Source of the DNA: an uncultured Ruminococcus sp.
GTDB taxonomy: Bacteria; Bacillota; Clostridia; Oscillospirales; Acutalibacteraceae
NCBI GenBank assembly: GCA_902778175.1
Contig: CACYWT010000020.1
Location: 16,007 to 80,006, forward strand
Direction of reading: 5' to 3'
Length of the DNA: 64,000 bases
Positions 59,633 through 64,000 of the stretch are shown here, one piece after another. The notes beneath the pieces are model-generated. The model was not told where the DNA came from, ran no database searches, and worked only from the letters and a program-made list of their open reading frames with translations. Positions within the stretch are counted from its first letter, which is position 1, and the number at the start of each line of letters is the position of its first letter. Position numbers and translations under genes: made by a program.

Positions 59633-61087
59633 TCAGAAACGGAAATCTCTCTTTCCCTCGGTCTTGATCTCTTCAAGATATTCAATAGCTCTCTGTCTGC
59701 GTTTTTCATCGGGAACATTCTGTATTTCCCTTGCGATAAGCTCTTCGCCTATCTTCTTCGTTTCGGGAGAAGCATAGTCCGTCAGAAATTCCTGTAAGGT
59801 CATAAGCGCATTCGGGTGACAGCAGTTCTGTATCTGACCGACCTTGCAAAGCGCCATAAATCTGTCTCCGGTTCTGCCCTCACGGTAACAGGCTGTGCAG
59901 AAGGACGGAATATATCCCTTTTCCATCAGCCAGCGGACGACCTCGTCAAGACTTCTCTGGTCGGATACGTCAAACTGCTCCGTATCATGGGGTCTTTCGT
60001 CTGAGCTGTAGCCTGCATATCCGCCGACAGATGTTCTCGAACCGCCGGATATCTGAGAGATACCCAGTCCCATTACCTTCGCGCGACATTCCTCACTTTC
60101 TCTTGTGGAGATTATCATGCCGGTATAAGGAACTGCAATACGGATACAGGCAATGATCTTTGCAAAGGTGTCGTCATCTATGCCGTTGTCAAAAACAGTC
60201 GGGTCAATATCCGCAGCGCGCTTGATACGCGGAACGCTGATCGTGTGGGGACCAACGCCGTGAACAGCCTCAAGATGCTCTGCGTGCATTAGTATTCCGG
60301 CAAATTCGTATTTATAGAGCTCAAGTCCGAAAAGAACGCCAAGTCCGACGTCATCAATGCCGCCTTCCATAGCCCTGTCCATAGCCTCGGTGTGGTAGCA
60401 GTAATTGTGCTTGGGTCCTGCCGGATGAAGCTTCTCGTAGCTTTCCTTGTGATAGGTCTCCTGGAAGAGGATATATGTTCCGATCCCGGCTTCTTTAAGT
60501 TTTCTGTAATTTTCAACAGTGGTAGCGGCAATGTTTACGTTTACTCTGCGGATAGCGCCGTTTTTGTGTTTGATGCTGTATATCGTTTTGATACATTCGA
60601 GGATATATTCTATGGGATTGTTTACGGGATCCTCGCCGCTTTCAATGGCAAGACGTTTATGTCCCATATCCTGCAGGGCAATGACCTCATCTCTTACTTC
60701 TTCCTGAGTAAGCTTTTTTCTCGGGATATCCTTGTTCTGATAATGATAGGGGCAGTATACGCATTTGTTCACGCAGTAATTGGAAAGATAAAGAGGCGCG
60801 AACATTACGATACGGTTGCCGTAGAAGGCTTCCTTTATCTCTCTTGCAAGGGCAAACATTTTTTCCGTCAGCTCTGGAATATCGCAGGCGAGCAGGACGC
60901 TTGCCTCCCTGTGGGTAAGTCCCGCACATTCGACTCCTCTTTTGGTTTTCTTTGGAGCGGCTTTTTCGAGTATCTGCATGATAAGCTCACGGTTATGCTT
61001 GTTTTCTTCGGCATAGGCGAGGGTATCGAGTATTTCCTCGTGATTGATAAATTCCTCAGCCTTTAATGATTTCGGATCATATTTCAT
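59633..61087 (-). CDS. hydG: [FeFe]-hydrogenase radical SAM maturase HydG
   Basis: HydG cleaves tyrosine to supply CO and cyanide for the H-cluster. The 484-residue protein has the radical-SAM motif CVNKCVYCPYHYQN at about 97-110. The second cluster ligands are near the C-terminus as FCTACYREGRTGDRFMALC. Other family words are ALGVLFGLELYKYEFAGIL-like sequence (read GVLFGLELYKYEF) and GVGPHTISVPRIKRA. It is close to ThiH, but the C-terminal Cys motif and the adjacent hydE and hydF fix the assignment. It starts 78 bases after the hydE stop. Confidence 0.95.
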   Translation of the reverse strand: MKYDPKSLKAEEFINHEEILDTLAYAEENKHNRELIMQILEKAAPKKTKRGVECAGLTHREASVLLACDIPELTEKMFALAREIKEAFYGNRIVMFAPLYLSNYCVNKCVYCPYHYQNKDIPRKKLTQEEVRDEVIALQDMGHKRLAIESGEDPVNNPIEYILECIKTIYSIKHKNGAIRRVNVNIAATTVENYRKLKEAGIGTYILFQETYHKESYEKLHPAGPKHNYCYHTEAMDRAMEGGIDDVGLGVLFGLELYKYEFAGILMHAEHLEAVHGVGPHTISVPRIKRAADIDPTVFDNGIDDDTFAKIIACIRIAVPYTGMIISTRESEECRAKVMGLGISQISGGSRTSVGGYAGYSSDERPHDTEQFDVSDQRSLDEVVRWLMEKGYIPSFCTACYREGRTGDRFMALCKVGQIQNCCHPNALMTLQEFLTDYASPETKKIGEELIAREIQNVPDEKRRQRAIEYLEEIKTEGKRDFRF

Positions 61088-61165
61088 TTTTTATTCCTCT
61101 TTCTTTATTATAAAATAATTATAGAATTGCATCGGTAAACGGCGGAAAGCATTTATTCCGCATTT

Positions 61166-62218
61166 TCAGAAGTTTTTTCTGTCGCCGCGGCAAACTGTCA
61201 CATCATATCCTATGGATCTCATTCTTGTCTGCATACAGTTCCTGCATTCTGCGGCTTCGTCGCCTGTGCAGATCTTATTGTCGTAAAGAAGATATTTCTT
61301 TCTGACAGAAACAGGCGAAAGGTTCGGCATTACCACATTTGCCCCGGCAAGTATGCCCTTTTCTCTGCCGCGCGGGTCGATCGTTCCGAGAGCGGTCGTT
61401 GACGGAAGAAGTACGCATGGCAGGGCAAGGCGTATAAGTCCGAGCATAAAAAGAGTCAGTCCGGCAGTGCCGCTTTCCATTTCTCCGAAGGGAGTATCTT
61501 TCTGAGGAATGAAAGGACCTATACCGACCATATCCGGACGGAACTGCTGAATAAAGATCATATCCTCCGCAAGATTTTCTTCTGTCTGGAACGGTGAACC
61601 GACCATGAATCCGCATCCGACCTGATAACCGATATCTCTCAGATCGTAAAGACAGCGCATACGTTTTTCAAGAGTAAGCTCCGGCGGATGCAGGCGGCTG
61701 TAATGAACGGGGTCTGCGGTTTCATGCCTGAGCAGATATCTGTCTGCGCCCGAATCAAAATATCGCTGATAGCTTTCGCGGCTTTTTTCTCCTATTGACA
61801 GAGTTACCGCGCAGTCGGGATATTTTTTCTTTATTTCTTCAACTATCTCACAGATCCTGTCATCGGTAAAAAACGGATCCTCGCCGCCCTGCAGGACGAA
61901 TGTGCGGAAACCGAGCGAATATCCGTTTTCGCAGCAGGACAGTATTTCTTCTTTTGTAAGACGGTATCTCTGGGCATTTTTGTTGCTGCGCCTTATACCG
62001 CAGTAAAGACAGTCGTTTTTACAGTAATTCGTAAATTCGATCAGTCCCCGGATATAAATATCATGTCCGTAGATCTCATGACGGATATTCCTTGATTTTT
62101 CAAAGAGGTATTCCGATAATCCGGGATCGCAGTTTCTGATAAGCGAAGCATATTCGTCCTTTTGCAGACAGTGCTGTTTTTCGAGTTTATCAATAAGATT
62201 TTTCATTTTGACGAACAT
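61166..62218 (-). CDS. hydE: [FeFe]-hydrogenase radical SAM maturase HydE
   Basis: HydE is a radical-SAM enzyme that works with HydG and HydF on the di-iron precursor. The 350-residue length is usual. The cluster motif is EFTNYCKNDCLYCGIRRSN at about 67-85, then LQGGEDPFFTDDRI, and a C-terminal CTGDEAAECRNCMQTR with further cysteines. It is related to BioB and PylB; operon context gives HydE. The start ATG at 62218 has AAAGG 4 bases upstream; a later ATG (62206) is possible. It overlaps the regulator gene by 16 bases. Confidence 0.95.
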   Translation of the reverse strand: MFVKMKNLIDKLEKQHCLQKDEYASLIRNCDPGLSEYLFEKSRNIRHEIYGHDIYIRGLIEFTNYCKNDCLYCGIRRSNKNAQRYRLTKEEILSCCENGYSLGFRTFVLQGGEDPFFTDDRICEIVEEIKKKYPDCAVTLSIGEKSRESYQRYFDSGADRYLLRHETADPVHYSRLHPPELTLEKRMRCLYDLRDIGYQVGCGFMVGSPFQTEENLAEDMIFIQQFRPDMVGIGPFIPQKDTPFGEMESGTAGLTLFMLGLIRLALPCVLLPSTTALGTIDPRGREKGILAGANVVMPNLSPVSVRKKYLLYDNKICTGDEAAECRNCMQTRMRSIGYDVTVCRGDRKNF

Positions 62219-62448
62219 ACTACCTTTGAGCTTATGCCGTCGAGCATACCGATCTTGCCGGCGAGGGTATTGATGACATTATTCGGTGCGTCGAGCGCAA
62301 TGCTTATGATGTTTACATTTTTCTTCTTATACGGAATCCCCATTCTGCCGATTATATAGCTTCCGTATTCATGAAGAAGATCATTGAGCTTTTCGGTGGA
62401 ATCAAGGTTTTCGACAATGATCCCGATAATGGAAACATGGCTTTCCAT
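62203..62448 (-). CDS. TM1266-type iron-only hydrogenase system regulator
   Basis: This 81-residue ACT-like protein is of the family named iron-only hydrogenase system regulator (TM1266). It shows SIIGIIVENLDSTEKLNDLL, YGSYIIGRMGIPYKKKNVN and ISIALDAPNNVINTLAGKIG. Members lie beside hydrogenase maturation genes; how they regulate is not known. The ATG at 62446-62448 follows AAAAAGGAG. The frame continues upstream into the leader and is ignored there. It is the first gene of the hydE-hydG(-hydF) unit. Confidence 0.9.
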   Translation of the reverse strand: MESHVSIIGIIVENLDSTEKLNDLLHEYGSYIIGRMGIPYKKKNVNIISIALDAPNNVINTLAGKIGMLDGISSKVVCSSK

Positions 62449-62469
62449 AGATCCAACTCCTTTTTCCGC

Positions 62470-62600
62470 AAAAATAAGCGCACCCCCGACGGGTGCGCAG
62501 AAAGTGACGCAGTAATATTGCCTTGAAACTGTCACCTTCGGCACAGGTCGAACCTTTTGCCTCAGAAGCGGTTATTGTTGTTATGTTTTGCGCAAAGCAC
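62470..62600 (-). promoter_or_regulatory. Structured leader with terminator upstream of the hyd operon
   Basis: On the minus strand the leader holds a hairpin GGCAAAAGGTTCGACCTGTG closing with CC (62540-62561), a 9-bp stem GAAGGTGAC/GTCACTTTC (62500-62539) with an inner CAGT/ACTG, and a perfect 8-bp GCGCACCC/GGGTGCGC stem (62478-62498) followed by TTATTTTT. The order of aptamer-like folds, terminator and gene resembles a riboswitch or attenuator. No known class could be assigned. Confidence 0.55.
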
Positions 62601-62625
62601 GAAGCTTATACGTTCAACTTAATAT

Positions 62626-62654
62626 ATATTATCATATTTTATTGCAGATTGCAA
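62626..62654 (-). promoter_or_regulatory. Promoter for the hyd operon
   Basis: Read on the minus strand, TTGCAA (62649-62654) and TAATAT (62626-62631) are 17 bases apart. The predicted transcript starts just before the structured leader. Confidence 0.6.
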
Positions 62655-62684
62655 TAGAGCAAAGACTGTTTTTCCGGAAAAATA

Positions 62685-63605
62685 TTATTTTTCCGCTACA
62701 TCGGCAGGATTAACGTGTATCATGATATGCTTTATCTGCGGAAACTGCATTTCCACTGCATCATGTATTTTTTCTGCGATAGCATGGCTTTCGTAGAGTG
62801 TCTTATTTCCGTCGATGCTGATCTCTATATCAGCATATATTTTATTTCCGAAAAGACGAGTGCGGAGAAGATCAATGTTTACTATTCCGTCCTGTCCGGC
62901 AATAAAACTGCGGATAGCGTCTTCTGTTTCAGCGTCGCAGCTTGTGTCGGTCATTTTTCTGATCGAATCATTGAAGATCTCTATTGCCGCTTTTACGATG
63001 AATCCTGATATAACAAGGCTTGCCAGAGGTTCAAAGACAGGATATCCGTTTCTTGCTCCGATAATTCCGATCAGTGCGCCGACGGAGGAAAGGGCGTCGC
63101 TGCGGTGGTGCCATGCGTCAGCCATGACCGCGCCCGAATTTATCTTTTTCGCATAATGCCGCGTATACCAGAACATTGCTTCCTTTACGAGAATTGATAT
63201 TACCGCTGCGGCAAGGGCGAGTAATCCGGGTTCGGTGAAATCGTCGAAGTTTCCCGAATATATCTTTACAGCAGCCTCATATCCGATAAAAATGCCCGTT
63301 ATCAGAAGTATTACCGCAAGTATTATAGCCGCGACACATTCAAGCCTTTCATGACCGTAAGGATGATCGTTATCGGAGCTTTTTGCGGAAAGCTTTACCC
63401 CGATGATAACTATTATACTGCTGAATACATCTGAAGCCGAATGTACTCCGTCGCTGACCATAGCTGAGGAATTGGCGAAAAATCCTGCAAGCAGCTTAAA
63501 AATCGACAGCGCTGCATTTGCGATTATGCTTGTCATTGACACCGCAACTGCGGTTTTTACTGTCTGATCTGTCTGAACAGTTTTGTTTTCCAGTCTGATA
63601 TTCAT
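62685..63605 (-). CDS. Cation diffusion facilitator transporter
   Basis: This 306-residue CDF-family exporter of divalent metals has six membrane helices (about 18-215). Metal-site motifs are VSDGVHSASDVFSS in helix 2 and MADAWHHRSDALSS in helix 5, and a cytoplasmic C-terminal domain (about 220-305) follows with HIMIHVNP at the end. The helix 2 site is HxxxD and the helix 5 site is HxxxD with an extra His. This pattern is common among Zn, Co and Fe/Mn CDFs, so the metal is not determined. The ATG follows AGGGAGG. A structured leader with a terminator lies upstream. Confidence 0.9.
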   Translation of the reverse strand: MNIRLENKTVQTDQTVKTAVAVSMTSIIANAALSIFKLLAGFFANSSAMVSDGVHSASDVFSSIIVIIGVKLSAKSSDNDHPYGHERLECVAAIILAVILLITGIFIGYEAAVKIYSGNFDDFTEPGLLALAAAVISILVKEAMFWYTRHYAKKINSGAVMADAWHHRSDALSSVGALIGIIGARNGYPVFEPLASLVISGFIVKAAIEIFNDSIRKMTDTSCDAETEDAIRSFIAGQDGIVNIDLLRTRLFGNKIYADIEISIDGNKTLYESHAIAEKIHDAVEMQFPQIKHIMIHVNPADVAEK

Positions 63606-63667
63606 TAATGATTCCTCCCTGACAAATAATTTTCATGTACGGTGAGAAATATTATTTCTGCTGATAT

Positions 63668-63766
63668 AGAAAAATACCGCAGCACCGTAAAGAATTTACA
63701 GTCCCGCGGTATAATCGCTGTCACACAGTGACCCGGACAGCATTGGCTGTCCTGTCCGTTTATCTT
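63668..63766 (-). promoter_or_regulatory. Structured leader with terminator upstream of the CDF gene
   Basis: On the minus strand, directly after the predicted start site, come two perfect hairpins: GGACAGC/GCTGTCC with a 4-base loop (63735-63752), and GTCAC/GTGAC with a 3-base loop (63720-63732). They are followed by a terminator stem ATACCGC/GCGGTAT (63674-63712) ending in TTTTTCT. The CDF start is 63 bases further. This suggests attenuation, perhaps metal-controlled. No known riboswitch class is recognised. Confidence 0.6.
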
Positions 63767-63772
63767 TCCATT

Positions 63773-63802
63773 ATTATACAATATAAACTGGCGATTAGTC
63801 AA
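63773..63802 (-). promoter_or_regulatory. Promoter for the CDF gene
   Basis: Read on the minus strand, TTGACT (63797-63802) and TATAAT (63773-63778) are 18 bases apart. They lie immediately before the two-hairpin leader. The 63803-63904 stretch holds no gene. Confidence 0.75.
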
Positions 63803-63904
63803 CGCTAACAATAAGGCGGAAATCAATAAAGACAGCCGGAAAGATCTTTTTCATCACGCCGTCAGCCTTTCTGAGTGCTGAAAAAACGTTTAATAAATTT
63901 GTTT

Positions 63905-64000
63905 ATTAAAAGCTTTGCTTTCAACAAGCAAAGGCAAGCCGTAGGCTTGCTGTCGTTCAGTGGGAGATTTTTACTCCCACTGAACGGATATATGGCACCC
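63905..64000. repeat. Triple-hairpin repeat, copy reaching the window edge
   Basis: It is nearly identical to 49634-49729 from TTAAAAGCTTTGCTTTC to the GATATATGGCACC end, in the same orientation. It may continue past 64000. Confidence 0.9.

Noticed and set aside
62203..62544. Longer form of the TM1266-like protein starting at 62544
   Set aside because: The extra residues lie in the structured leader. The ATG at 62448 has a strong AAGGAG site and gives the usual family length.
62470..62600. Glycine riboswitch upstream of the hyd operon
   Set aside because: Words like GAGGCAAAAGG and GCCGAAGG are present but in reversed order, and the paired P1-P3 framework is not there.

Overview
The window reads as chromosomal DNA of an endospore-forming, anaerobic Gram-positive bacterium of the class Clostridia, most likely Ruminococcus or a close relative in the Oscillospiraceae. 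This is inferred from gene content. Shine-Dalgarno sites are strong, the sporulation genes are clostridial in type (spoIIA operon, spoIVA-sipL, spoVM, yunB, and a csp-sleC-like germination locus), and the [FeFe]-hydrogenase maturases HydE, HydF and HydG are present. No rRNA, phage, transposase gene or CRISPR array was seen. Taxonomy was not tested by any search.

Layout. 1-6.7 kb (mostly minus strand): the start of an aconitase, two VanZ-like membrane proteins, a DUF6062 protein, an RluA-type pseudouridine synthase, purine nucleoside phosphorylase, a LUD protein, an AAA-CYTH fusion and a DUF1294 protein. 6.7-12.6 kb (plus): a GHL10 glycosidase-like protein, two subtilases and a SleC-like cortex-lytic protein, which together look like a Csp/SleC germination module. 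12.6-27.1 kb (plus): a long housekeeping block in the order known from Bacillus (yicC, remA-like, gmk, rpoZ, priA, def, fmt, rsmB, rlmN, prpC, prkC, rsgA, thiN), ending in a small hydrophobic ORF and a 33-residue SpoVM-like ORF. 27.1-28.1 kb: no intact gene; it holds tRNA remnants, terminator-like palindromes and repeats.

28.1-31.7 kb: a membrane protein with a zinc finger and TPR-like repeats, then the two subunits of class I fumarase. 32.5-37.0 kb (minus): spoIIAA-spoIIAB-sigF and sipL-spoIVA. 37.7-41.4 kb: a small DUF6774-like protein, galU, a RING-like DUF2628 membrane protein, a decayed amidase and an exported protein. 41.5-49.6 kb (plus): rlmB, a frameshifted repeat-rich protein continuing into a catalytically degenerate P-type-ATPase-like protein, rpe, mntP, yunB and a Na/Pi cotransporter. 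49.7-57.0 kb: two glycosyltransferases with a flippase-like protein (minus) and a heterodimeric ABC exporter (plus). 57.5-58.0 kb: five tRNA genes (Lys, Gln, His, Arg, Gly; minus). 58.0-63.8 kb (minus): hydF, hydG, hydE, a TM1266-type regulator and a cation diffusion facilitator. The last two transcription units carry structured leaders ending in terminators.

Several parts act together. SpoVM, SpoIVA and SipL are the basement layer of the spore coat, and the spoIIA operon controls the first forespore sigma factor. The subtilase pair and SleC-like protein would act in cortex hydrolysis. HydE, HydF and HydG build the H-cluster.

The most notable non-genic content is three families of short structured repeats. 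The main one is a roughly 135-205 bp element with terminal inverted repeats, present in eight recognisable copies. The strongest candidates for something undescribed are this element, the pseudo-P-type ATPase with its repeat-mediated frameshift, and the two leader RNAs.
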